64,000 bases of DNA from a virus. The notes under the pieces were generated by a model. It worked only from the letters and a program-made list of their open reading frames with translations, had not been told where the DNA came from and ran no database searches. Shown here piece after piece: positions 50,124 through 57,766 of the stretch. Each line of letters opens with the position of its first letter. Within the stretch, counting starts at the first letter, position 1. Made by a program: the position numbers and the translations under genes. The stretch spans positions 1 to 64,000 of the IMG/VR virus record IMGVR_UViG_3300045972_000152, one strand, 5' to 3'.

Positions 50124-50327
50124 ATGGGAAAACCACAACCAAACAAAGGCAAGGGGATTTGCCCCGTATGTCTCAAGCTGGTAAGTATCACGGCGAACGG
50201 GAAAATTAGAGGTCACTGGTTCCACCACTTGCCCACACCGTACCCGGAAGGTACTAGCTACAAGTGCGACGGTTCTTATCGTATATATAGGGGAGAGTAT
50301 GTCATCACTAAATCCACAACCCAATAA
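50124..50327 (+). CDS. CPVC-containing small protein (67 aa)
   Basis: AGGAGGG site. KGICPVCLKLV and a later HWFHHLP and YKCDG give enough Cys/His for one zinc. The C-terminus overlaps the next gene by 29 bases. Function unknown. Confidence 0.55.
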   Translation: MGKPQPNKGKGICPVCLKLVSITANGKIRGHWFHHLPTPYPEGTSYKCDGSYRIYRGEYVITKSTTQ

Positions 50328-50562
50328 GGACGTTCCGACCCGCTATGTCTGGTATTTAAGCGTGGTGTGGATTTACGAAGGACAGAAGGATCACCGTGGT
50401 TTTGTGTCTCTGATAAACATAAGGGATAATAGCCTTGGGATCAACGCCGACCCCACCAAGATCAGGAATTGCACTTTCGAAGAGATTGATGCAATCAACT
50501 ACTTCACACAAAGGAGATTGTACGATGCTGGAAGCAATCGCAAAGAAGAACGGGTTTCGTGA
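50299..50562 (+). CDS. unrecognised protein (87 aa)
   Basis: ATG 50299 after AGGGGAGAG, overlapping both neighbours. Beta-rich start (RYVWYLSVVWIYEGQKDHRGFVS), charged end. No motif. Confidence 0.5.
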   Translation: MSSLNPQPNKDVPTRYVWYLSVVWIYEGQKDHRGFVSLINIRDNSLGINADPTKIRNCTFEEIDAINYFTQRRLYDAGSNRKEERVS

Positions 50563-51046
50563 TGAGCAGGAGTTTCACAAGCTGGTTGCTAGTGTTAAGC
50601 TTGAGGCACCGGGGGCTGAGTGGGCCTTCAAGGATTGGCAGCATAACGATGCCACCAAAGCGGGGTTGTTTCATCGCTTTCCCTACCTCGCCCCGAAACC
50701 GGTCAACGTTATATCTCTCATCAATTCGATGATCCGTGACATTCAACGTGCTACCGGTTTCCTGACCAAGATAGAAATGAAGGTTACCGTGGAAGGCTTG
50801 CAAGTCATGGTGTTGATTCACAACGGCAAGCAAAAGAAGACATACGGCATCGACAACGTGTTCACTGCCGACCACTTGGCCGACCCTGAGAACTGGAAGT
50901 ATCTAACTGAACAGCGCGATAAGATCATCAAAGCTGTTCAGGGTGCCGTGCTCCCCTTGCGTCCCATAATCAGAACGGAGGAAGTCCACGGAATGAAAGT
51001 AGATGTTGTTGAGGAGGGACACTATGACCCCGCCCAAAAAGGATAG
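50525..51046 (+). CDS. unrecognised alpha/beta protein (173 aa)
   Basis: AAAGGAG before ATG 50525; the frame is open to 50435 but lacks a site there. Helical N-terminal half with EWAFKDWQHND, then strands (EMKVTVEGLQVMVLIHNGK) and a helix EQRDKIIKAVQ. Could be a nucleic-acid-binding fold, but no family is recognised. Confidence 0.6.
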   Translation: MLEAIAKKNGFRDEQEFHKLVASVKLEAPGAEWAFKDWQHNDATKAGLFHRFPYLAPKPVNVISLINSMIRDIQRATGFLTKIEMKVTVEGLQVMVLIHNGKQKKTYGIDNVFTADHLADPENWKYLTEQRDKIIKAVQGAVLPLRPIIRTEEVHGMKVDVVEEGHYDPAQKG

Positions 51047-51254
51047 AAGCGGAGAGGAGCGGGAGGAGGAGGTTGAACCCGCAGGGGAACTCAAACGGGT
51101 TTGCGGCGAATGCCCTTTCTGCAACGCCGAGGGCGAAGACGTGTTTGAGCGCAGATACTACAAGTGTGGCTCCTATGCCGACAGAGAAACGGGAGAGCAC
51201 ATCCAACAGTGCTACACTCCAATAATCACAACACAATGGGGGCCATTGCGATGA
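51024..51254 (+). CDS. Cys-rich small protein (76 aa)
   Basis: GAGGAGGG precedes ATG 51024 inside the preceding gene. A charged start (Lys/Glu-rich) is followed by CGECPFCNAEG, YKCGS and a later Cys, one likely zinc site. Its TGA overlaps the next ATG. Confidence 0.55.
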   Translation: MTPPKKDRSGEEREEEVEPAGELKRVCGECPFCNAEGEDVFERRYYKCGSYADRETGEHIQQCYTPIITTQWGPLR

Positions 51255-51415
51255 ACGATGAACACGAAAAGTATCAACCCGAGGACGTTTGTGAAAAGAC
51301 CCTGAAGTTCCTACGCGAAAAGCGTAATAACGCAATGGCAGCCGGTGACAGTGCTGCTTTCACCGGATACAACCGCCGGATAATGGAAATCCTCTGTGGG
51401 ATGAATCCCTCATAA
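51251..51415 (+). CDS. small helical protein (54 aa)
   Basis: ATGA-coupled to the previous gene. Helices KTLKFLREKRNNAMAAGD and YNRRIMEILCGM resemble small phage helical-hairpin proteins; no function assigned. Confidence 0.5.
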   Translation: MNDEHEKYQPEDVCEKTLKFLREKRNNAMAAGDSAAFTGYNRRIMEILCGMNPS

Positions 51416-51424
51416 GGAGAAGTT

Positions 51425-51604
51425 ATGAAAGAGATATGCTCCTGTTGCGGGATTGGTTATCAACTATTTAATTCCGCTCTTTTCAATCCCCACCTTAAGA
51501 TCAAAGGTTATCTAGTTCCAGTTTGCGTAAGCTGTGCAGCTAGCGCCTTTGAAACTTCCTTCAGGATAGTATTCGGGATGAAGGTGGGAACCGAGTACAC
51601 CTAA
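51425..51604 (+). CDS. small CSCC/CVSC protein (59 aa)
   Basis: AAGGAGAAG lies just before ATG 51425. ICSCCGIGY and VCVSCAAS form a four-Cys zinc site around a short strand-helix. It stops 19 bases before the primase. Confidence 0.6.
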   Translation: MKEICSCCGIGYQLFNSALFNPHLKIKGYLVPVCVSCAASAFETSFRIVFGMKVGTEYT

Positions 51605-51623
51605 CACACCGGGGATCAACGCC

Positions 51624-52544
51624 GTGGCATTTGATGTTGTAAAATTCTACAATGACTATCACGTACCAATCGCAACTAGCGGTAAGCACTATCGCGCGGG
51701 GTGGGTTAACACCAACTGCCCCTTTTGCGGTGGACGTGATGGTCATTTGGGTGTCTTCCTCGCAACCGGCGCAATCAAGTGTTGGAAGTGCGGCAAGCAC
51801 GGAGAGGTTGAAGTTATCAAAGCCCTCCTTGCTTGCGACTGGGACAGGGCAGTAGAGATACACAGGCAGTATGAGAAGAGGGGTAGACGTGCCGCAGGGG
51901 AGGCACAAACCCGTCTCAAGGCAACCGCTACAGTCTGCGAATACCCAAGCTTCACCGGCCCCCTAAACTCCGCTCATAGGGCATATTTGGAAGGCCGAAA
52001 ATATGACCCCGACCTTTTAGCCGAGGTATGGGGGTTAAGAGGTACCTCAAACCTTGGGGATTACAAGTTTCGTATCATCGCACCAATAACCCTTGACGGT
52101 AAAATGGTGAGTTTCCAAGGACGTGATATAACTAATCAATCTGACATGAAGTACAAGGCTTGCAAGAAGGAGAGGGAGGTTGTAGACCATCAAGATGTGG
52201 TGTATGGGCTAGATCAGGCCAAACGTAAGGCGTGTGTGCTAGTGGAAGGTATCGCGGACGTGTGGCGGTTAGGTCCGGGGGCGGTATGCTGTTTCGGTAT
52301 CGCGTACACCATGGCTCAGGTAAACCTCCTAGTCAAGAAGTTTAAGACGGTTTATATCATGTTTGACGGTGGTGAAACAGAAGCTGCAAAACAGGCTAGA
52401 AAGATAGCCTTACTCCTGAGCAACCGAGGAGTGGATGTTGAAATGCTTTTCCTTGACAGCGGTGACCCCGGCGAAATGTCTCAGGTTGATGCGGACGAAC
52501 TTATGCGCGACCTGTATTTGGAAGGGTATAGAAATTTTCGTTGA
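51624..52544 (+). CDS. DNA primase (CHC2 zinc finger plus TOPRIM)
   Basis: 306 residues; makes RNA primers. NCPFCGGRDG (32-35) and CWKCGKHG (53-56) form the zinc site. A core follows with FRIIAPITLDGKMVSFQGRD and YGLDQAKRKACVLVEGIADVWRLG (TOPRIM Glu), then YIMFDGGETEAAKQA (TOPRIM Asp, usually DxDxAG). Short for a DnaG but normal for phage single-domain primases. GTG start after CGGGG. It is followed by the hairpin leader and then loader and helicase genes. Confidence 0.87.
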   Translation: MAFDVVKFYNDYHVPIATSGKHYRAGWVNTNCPFCGGRDGHLGVFLATGAIKCWKCGKHGEVEVIKALLACDWDRAVEIHRQYEKRGRRAAGEAQTRLKATATVCEYPSFTGPLNSAHRAYLEGRKYDPDLLAEVWGLRGTSNLGDYKFRIIAPITLDGKMVSFQGRDITNQSDMKYKACKKEREVVDHQDVVYGLDQAKRKACVLVEGIADVWRLGPGAVCCFGIAYTMAQVNLLVKKFKTVYIMFDGGETEAAKQARKIALLLSNRGVDVEMLFLDSGDPGEMSQVDADELMRDLYLEGYRNFR

Positions 52545-52583
52545 CTTTCTGAAGCACCCCGTTTATTGTTCTGGCTTTCGGAG

Positions 52584-52692
52584 CGGTACGCCGTCTAGCT
52601 AACGGCACCGTCCTAGATTGATGTAAAATTTGGGAACAGGGGCGACTCCTCAGCGCCCCTTAGTACCCGCCTACTGAGGAGGGGCGCTATCA
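52584..52692 (+). promoter_or_regulatory. structured leader with mutually exclusive hairpins covering a ribosome binding site
   Basis: Stem 1 pairs 52584-52594 with 52602-52610 (with a 2-base bulge). AGGGGCG at 52638 and again at 52680 can each pair with the same CGCCCCT at 52654-52660. CTCCTCAG (52646-52653) can pair with CTGAGGAG (52674-52681). The second AGGGGCG and CTGAGGAG contain the binding site (GAGGAGGGG) for ATG 52693. Switching between folds would open or close that site. No known riboswitch class is recognised. Confidence 0.55.
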
Positions 52693-52920
52693 ATGCAAGA
52701 CACCCGCAACACCCATCCCCTGTCTACAACCTGCTTGAAATGCAAGCGCGTCTCAAAATGCCTCCATGTGCGGGAGGTAGCCTTGAGCGCCTTCTTGCGC
52801 CTTCCCCGTATCATAGACGCCTACCAAATCTTTGAACTAACCGCATCACGCTGTACCGACTTCAGTAATAAGAAACGCCGCGACAAATCCCCCCAACTAA
52901 CACTTGATTTGGAGTTTTGA
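52693..52920 (+). CDS. Cys-containing small protein under leader control (75 aa)
   Basis: Starts at ATG 52693. TTCLKCKRVSKCLH near residue 14-25 gives one likely zinc site, followed by a helical region and a polar end. It precedes the replication-loader genes. Translation should depend on the fold of the hairpin leader. Function unknown. Confidence 0.6.
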   Translation: MQDTRNTHPLSTTCLKCKRVSKCLHVREVALSAFLRLPRIIDAYQIFELTASRCTDFSNKKRRDKSPQLTLDLEF

Positions 52921-52921
52921 T

Positions 52922-53326
52922 ATGTATTCTAACGAAAGGAGAGGTAAGCCGAAAGGTACCTCTGACCTAAACGCTCGCTATATATCATTTGCTGAAAGGC
53001 TAGCAGACATTGTGCTACCGTATCGCACTACTAACATAACTGACACAGATATAAAGAAGTGGGCAACTGAAATCAGGTTACTTAGGACACAGAATAACAT
53101 CGACATACCGGCAATAAACGCCGTACTTAATTGGTACTCCGAGTACATAGGGGGCGAGTTTATACCCGAAGCATACAGCGGATCATCATTTAGAAAGAAG
53201 TTCCCCAACCTTCAGGCGGCAATGAAGCGCAGCGAGACAAGGAACAACAGGCGCGGCCCCCTTCCTTCCACTAACGAAACTTATGATGATATACCTGTTC
53301 ACAGAATAAACAACCAAAGGAGCTAG
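52922..53326 (+). CDS. probable replication protein, small helical (134 aa)
   Basis: ATG 52922 after GGAGTTTTGAT. It has a basic start (NERRGKPKGTSD), a helix-rich centre with EIRLLRTQNNIDIPAINAVL, and NWYSEYIGGEFIPEAYSGSSFRKKFPNL. That pattern, helix then Phe/Arg-Lys tail, is seen in phage replisome organisers and loaders. It immediately precedes the DnaC-like ATPase, supporting a loader or organiser role. Confidence 0.55.
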   Translation: MYSNERRGKPKGTSDLNARYISFAERLADIVLPYRTTNITDTDIKKWATEIRLLRTQNNIDIPAINAVLNWYSEYIGGEFIPEAYSGSSFRKKFPNLQAAMKRSETRNNRRGPLPSTNETYDDIPVHRINNQRS

Positions 53327-53947
53327 ATGATGGATTGTGAAATATGCGATAACTCCCCGGTGGTAAAACTTATCAATGGAAAGAATCACTGTGAGGATTG
53401 TGCGTATGAGGCACAAATGCCCGACTACCTCAAGCAACTGGGAGTGCTGCCGGTGTTCTGGGGCGCACGCCTCACACAATGCCCCGGCTTACCTTACGAA
53501 ATGCTTGATAAGAGTCTATTTATCACGGGTGACGTGGGAACGGGCAAGACACACATGGCAGTTGCCATGCTCGTTGACTATATCAAGGGTGTTCCTTTCT
53601 CCAAGGTCAAGGAATGCGACTTTGTAACGATGCTGGGGCTTCTTGACGAAATCAAGGGGAGCTTTGGTAAGAGTGTGGGTGAACAACTAAATCTTATCAA
53701 TCACTACTGCGAAATCGAATACTTGGTGATTGACGATATCGGTGTCGAACTTCCGTCCGATTGGGCTATGACTCACATTTACCGCATAATCAATACGAGG
53801 TGGGGGTGTGATAAGCAAACCATCTTCACCTCTAACTTCAACTACAAGCAGTTGGAAAAGAAACTTGACGCTCGCATCGTTTCCCGCGTAATGGGAATGT
53901 GCGAAGTAGTTGAACTGACCGGGAATGACCTACGCAAGAGGAGGTAA
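53327..53947 (+). CDS. DnaC-like helicase loader ATPase
   Basis: 206 residues. N-terminal CEIC to CEDC zinc motif (4-27), Walker A TGDVGTGKTHM near 67-77, Walker B YLVIDDIGVE near 140, and FTSNFNYKQLEKKL plus an arginine-rich sensor end (DARIVSRVMG). This is the DnaC/DnaI-type AAA+ loader family. ATG directly after the previous stop with AAAGGAG. It would load the helicase of the next gene. Confidence 0.85.
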   Translation: MMDCEICDNSPVVKLINGKNHCEDCAYEAQMPDYLKQLGVLPVFWGARLTQCPGLPYEMLDKSLFITGDVGTGKTHMAVAMLVDYIKGVPFSKVKECDFVTMLGLLDEIKGSFGKSVGEQLNLINHYCEIEYLVIDDIGVELPSDWAMTHIYRIINTRWGCDKQTIFTSNFNYKQLEKKLDARIVSRVMGMCEVVELTGNDLRKRR

Positions 53948-53951
53948 CGCC

Positions 53952-55490
53952 GTGGCTGTAACACGCCGTAAAATTGATACTAAGATTGAACGAGATATTT
54001 TGACCGGAATGATTGTTTCGGATCACTACCTACGGGAAGTTATCCCGCTCTATTCCGCTGACCTTCTGGAAATGACCTTCGCTCCAATTATCGCTTCTTG
54101 GTGTATCGAATTCTACAAGAATTACGAAGAGGCACCAAGAAGAGAAATCGAAGACCTCTATGAGCACTGGGCAAAAACAGCAACCGACCCGGAGCAGATA
54201 CGTTTCGTCAAGGAATTTCTTGCAACTCTTTCCGAGGAGTACGAAAGGGCCGACCACTTCAACGTTCCTTACCTGATTGATAAGACCGTGGCTCATTTCG
54301 GAATACGGGCTTTCAGCAATCTCGGGGAGGACCTGAAGTTCTACACCGATAAAGGTGACCTTGACGGCTGCAAAGAAGCCTACAACGAATTTCGTACCGT
54401 TGAAAAGGTCATGTCTCAGGGCATTGATCCTTTCGATGATGAACAAGCAATTCAAAAGGCATGGGAAGCTAAATCGGCCCCCCTCTTCCAACTCCCCGGT
54501 AAATTGGGGGAAATGATGAACGAGCAGTTCACCCGTGAGTCTCTTGTTGCGATGATGGGTGTTGCCAAGATCGGTAAGACATGGTTTCTCGATTGGTTAT
54601 CAAAACAGGCGCACCGCCAACGCTGCAACGTGGCTTATTTCCAATTGGGTGACCTAACTGAGGCTGACTACGTTCTCAGAACACATATCACCCTCGCGCA
54701 ACGTTCCAACAAAAAGAAATACTGCGGGGAGATACTTGTACCCGTTCTCGACTGCGAACACAATCAGCGTGATAATCCCGTGCGCTGTCTCCAATATGCC
54801 AACAAGCGTACCTGTAGCAGTGGGTGTTACGATAACGGCGAAAAAATGAGCTTTCAAGACGCCGTGGGGTACGTTCCCTGTACGGCGTGCCAACATGACC
54901 ACCGAAGCCCGTTTAAGGGTGCTGTGTGGCACGCCGTCAGGCCCCCGGTTCAGCCGTTGGAGTGGCAAGAAGCCTACCAGAACGGAGTGAGCTATAAGAA
55001 GAAGATCAAGGCCAAAGGTTTCCGGCTCGCCACTTTCCTAAATGATAGCTGTTCCATGTCCATGATCGACAATCAGTTATCAACGTGGGAAGAGGAAGAC
55101 GGTTTTGTGGCTGACGTGATAGCAATCGACTACATGGACATTGCCGCCCCAGAACCCGGCCCCGGTGATGAGCGTTTCCAAGAGAACAAGAAATGGAAAG
55201 CTGCTCGCCGGTTATCTCAGAAACGCCACGCATGTGTCCTAACTCTGTCTCAGGCAGATACAGACGCTATGGATACTCCGATACTTACCCGAAAGAACTT
55301 CACTACCGACCGGCGCAAGTATGACCATGTGACAGCCTTCTATGGGTTGAACCAGACACCCTCCGAGAAAAAAGAGGGTATCATGAGGATAGGGGAGATT
55401 CTGGTACGTGAGGGAGAGTTTGATATAACATCACTGGTAACAATTGGGCAATGCCTCGCCATTGGTAAAGCATACCTGTTCAGCTACTAG
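53952..55490 (+). CDS. DnaB-like replicative helicase with Cys-rich insertion
   Basis: 512 residues. N-terminal helical domain (about 1-170), then a RecA-type core with Walker A GVAKIGKT (about 203-210), Walker B VIAIDYMD near 388-395 and a VLTLSQADTDAM sensor region. Between Walker A and B (about 262-320) lies an insertion with eight Cys and two His (CEHNQ, RCLQYANKRTCSSGC, CTACQHD), probably a zinc-bound module absent from standard DnaB. GTG start after AGGAGG. Directly after its loader gene. Confidence 0.8.
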   Translation: MAVTRRKIDTKIERDILTGMIVSDHYLREVIPLYSADLLEMTFAPIIASWCIEFYKNYEEAPRREIEDLYEHWAKTATDPEQIRFVKEFLATLSEEYERADHFNVPYLIDKTVAHFGIRAFSNLGEDLKFYTDKGDLDGCKEAYNEFRTVEKVMSQGIDPFDDEQAIQKAWEAKSAPLFQLPGKLGEMMNEQFTRESLVAMMGVAKIGKTWFLDWLSKQAHRQRCNVAYFQLGDLTEADYVLRTHITLAQRSNKKKYCGEILVPVLDCEHNQRDNPVRCLQYANKRTCSSGCYDNGEKMSFQDAVGYVPCTACQHDHRSPFKGAVWHAVRPPVQPLEWQEAYQNGVSYKKKIKAKGFRLATFLNDSCSMSMIDNQLSTWEEEDGFVADVIAIDYMDIAAPEPGPGDERFQENKKWKAARRLSQKRHACVLTLSQADTDAMDTPILTRKNFTTDRRKYDHVTAFYGLNQTPSEKKEGIMRIGEILVREGEFDITSLVTIGQCLAIGKAYLFSY

Positions 55491-55499
55491 GAGAATATC

Positions 55500-55772
55500 G
55501 TGAGCACTGTATGTATCTCAGAAATAGGAAATAGTCGAGCTAAGATAGTAGCATTAATTCAATTAATAGAAGCATACAGTGGTGACGTATTGCTTATTGA
55601 TGATACAAGTCGGATAATTAAACTTGTCAGTGACGAAGTATCTATTCCAGTGATACCTAACTATCCCATTTACTGTAAACCCGAAGCCTATTGGGAGAAA
55701 GAAAGGGATTGGTTACCTGAGCGGAGTCGGGGATATAAACATAAGCTTAAAAAGAATCGAGGTCGCAGATGA
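55500..55772 (+). CDS. unrecognised protein (90 aa)
   Basis: GTG start after AGGAG. Strand-helix pattern (AKIVALIQLIEAYSGDVLLIDDTSR), then a basic Lys/Arg end (YKHKLKKNRGRR). TGA overlaps the next ATG. Confidence 0.55.
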   Translation: MSTVCISEIGNSRAKIVALIQLIEAYSGDVLLIDDTSRIIKLVSDEVSIPVIPNYPIYCKPEAYWEKERDWLPERSRGYKHKLKKNRGRR

Positions 55773-56092
55773 CTAAGAACGAAGCAATTGATATATTTAT
55801 CGGTGACCTTGAGTATAATGTAGCCGAATCAGTCTACCGCCGAATGACCGGTGAAGATATAAACATAACGAGCGGTATTCTAGCAAGCGTGAGCGAAACT
55901 GAACCGATATGGTTTGAAAAGTGTCAGGGTTTCGAAGGACCGTGCGACAGTGAACAAGCTTATCGTCGCCCCCAGAATACAGCCTACAGCGAGCCGGGGC
56001 GTAACTATGCAACGCTGTGTGATGAATGCCAGAGTGCGGCTAACGAGTATTGGGCAGCTATGTGGCGGGAGTATAACGCCGGGAGGTTTTGA
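55769..56092 (+). CDS. unrecognised Cys-containing protein (107 aa)
   Basis: Overlaps previous and next genes by ATGA-like joins. KCQGFEGPCDSEQ and LCDECQSA give four Cys for a zinc. An N-terminal helix with YNVAESVYRRM resembles a small regulator fold. Function unknown. Confidence 0.55.
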   Translation: MTKNEAIDIFIGDLEYNVAESVYRRMTGEDINITSGILASVSETEPIWFEKCQGFEGPCDSEQAYRRPQNTAYSEPGRNYATLCDECQSAANEYWAAMWREYNAGRF

Positions 56093-56403
56093 TGAAGTGG
56101 AAGGTGCTTCGAAGGGAGGACATTAATGCAGGTCAGATGCTTCCTGAATCGTGGATTGCATACGGCAAGCATTACATGATGGGAGGTTATTTCAAGATAT
56201 GTATTCCTTTCTTTCGGCGCTTCTGGGGTAAACGCCCCGAAATGCGTCAACTCAAGTATGGATGGTACGTTCCTTCCATTCGTGTGTTGTGGAGAAACCA
56301 TGAAGTTATCATAACTTGGTGGTATGAATTCTTTGATAACTACAAAGGAGAAGAGCGTATCCAGTATGACCGCGATAACGAATTAATTTCAAAGCTCCGC
56401 TAA
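56092..56403 (+). CDS. unrecognised basic protein (103 aa)
   Basis: ATG 56092 after GGGAGG; a TTG three bases upstream is an alternative. Trp/Tyr/Arg-rich (WYVPSIRVLWRNHEVIITWWYEFF). Last gene before the promoter at 56518. Confidence 0.5.
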   Translation: MKWKVLRREDINAGQMLPESWIAYGKHYMMGGYFKICIPFFRRFWGKRPEMRQLKYGWYVPSIRVLWRNHEVIITWWYEFFDNYKGEERIQYDRDNELISKLR

Positions 56404-56600
56404 AACACAGGGTTTGGCGTTTCTCTATTAATGTTACAATTTTGTGAACCTTTATTTTACGCACTGTTATAGAGCCGGATAAAAATACATTTTATACTAT
56501 TTCGCTAAAAATAATTATTGACTCTCTGTGTTAATTGAATTATAAAGGAGTCACTGATTTACACATGTAGTCAAACCACCCCACAAAGGAGAAACAGAGT
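56404..56600 (+). other. intergenic control region
   Basis: AT-rich, starting with a TTTGGCG word (56411 region) and carrying the promoter at 56518 and an AAAGGAG site before the next ATG. An ATTTTGTGAACC stretch vaguely resembles part of the late element but lacks its spacing. Confidence 0.5.
56518..56546 (+). promoter_or_regulatory. sigma70-type promoter
   Basis: TTGACT (56518-56523), 17 bases, TATAAA (56541-56546), 55 bases before the ATG at 56601. Confidence 0.75.
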
Positions 56601-57494
56601 ATGGCAAGAGGAGCCGTAGCACCCGCAGCACCGGTTTACACCCGCGCACAGTTGGAACTGGTTTACAACGAGATGATCGCCGTCATGCAGCCCGACCCGC
56701 CGTTTCCGGCCATTTCGCGTAAGGTCACCGACCAGCAGATCATCGACACCATCCTCAAAGAAGCTGAGGGCAACGTCTACACCACCGACATGATGGAAGA
56801 CACGGAGAACCCCGACAAGGTGATCTACTCCGAGGACGCGGAAAACATCCTCGTGGGTCTGGGTGTCGTCATCGTGGAACCGCCCGAAGAAGAGGAAGAA
56901 CCCGCCGCCGCTGCACCGGCACCGGCCCCCGCCGCTCCTGCACGCGCACCCCGTGGCGCTGCTGCTGCACCGGCACCCGCCCCGGCTCGCGCTCCGAGGG
57001 GTGCTGCCGCCCCGGCTCCCGCAGCTGCCGCACCGGCCCCTGCTGCTGCCGCACCGGCCCCTGCTGCTGCCGCACCGGCCCCTGCTGCTGCTCCTGCACG
57101 TGGTGCAAGGGGTGCTGCCGCACCGGCACCGGCCCCGGCCCCTGCTGCTGCTCCTGCACGTGGTGCACGTGGCGCTGCTGCACCGGCCCCGGCTCCCGCA
57201 GCCGCTAAACCCGCCGCACCGGCACCGAAACCGGCCAAAGCTCCGAAGGCCGCAGCCGTACCGAAGAATCCGGCTTTCACCCGTTCGACCGCGCTGGCCG
57301 AATCTATCAAGGCTGGCGGCACCAAAGAGCAGATCGTTGCCGATTCCGATGCCATCTACGTGGAAGAGGGCGGCGTGAGCAACCTGACCGTGGCTGAAGC
57401 GATGTTCCGCTACGGCGTGCCCCTCCTGAAGGAACTGGGCTTCATCGAAGTGGACGCGAACGGCGTGTTCGCGTTGGCCGTAGCCGCCGCCTAG
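56601..57494 (+). CDS. Ala/Pro/Arg low-complexity protein with shared C-terminal domain (297 aa)
   Basis: The start MARGAVAPAAPVY is only loosely like the MARTT peptide. An N-terminal domain of about 90 residues (QIIDTILKEAEGN) is followed by about 120 residues of Ala/Pro with occasional ARGARGAA from 21-bp repeats (56900-57220), then the domain homologous to the end of 38268-39323 (TRSTALAESIKAGGTKEQI, EAMFRYGVP). Driven by its own promoter with a good GGAG site, it is likely abundant. The linker resembles tethers in nucleoid-binding proteins. Function unknown. Confidence 0.7.
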   Translation: MARGAVAPAAPVYTRAQLELVYNEMIAVMQPDPPFPAISRKVTDQQIIDTILKEAEGNVYTTDMMEDTENPDKVIYSEDAENILVGLGVVIVEPPEEEEEPAAAAPAPAPAAPARAPRGAAAAPAPAPARAPRGAAAPAPAAAAPAPAAAAPAPAAAAPAPAAAPARGARGAAAPAPAPAPAAAPARGARGAAAPAPAPAAAKPAAPAPKPAKAPKAAAVPKNPAFTRSTALAESIKAGGTKEQIVADSDAIYVEEGGVSNLTVAEAMFRYGVPLLKELGFIEVDANGVFALAVAAA

Positions 57495-57766
57495 CATCAA
57501 CGGCGTCACCGGCGTCACCGGCAAAGGTTGTGAGGAAGAGGTTGTTAGGAACAGAGGTTTCCGGCACTCACAACGGTTAAGGCTTGAGAGAGGCGATTGC
57601 AGTATCAAGTGACTTAACAAGAATTTTAGTTTTGATGCTTAAAGTCTGGGGGGCGGTTGGAGTAAAGCCGCCCCTCTTTCTTTAACCCTCAAGCATCCCC
57701 GTTACATATCAGGTCACCCGGACCTTTAAAAACAGGGACGCTCCACCCCACTTCAAGGAAACTAAC
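57495..57766 (+). other. intergenic region with terminator
   Basis: Contains a duplicated GGCGTCACC near 57501-57520, a stem of GTTGTGAG (57527-57534) with CTCACAAC (57567-57574), and the terminator at 57650. No gene is seen. Confidence 0.5.
57650..57683 (+). terminator. intrinsic terminator
   Basis: GGGGCGG (57650-57656) pairs with CCGCCCC (57668-57674) over an 11-base loop, followed by TCTTTCTTT. Confidence 0.75.

Noticed and set aside
56430-56465. Possible third copy of the late promoter element
   Set aside because: Shares only TTTTGTGAACC-like letters; block spacing and second block do not match, and a good sigma70-type promoter is adjacent.
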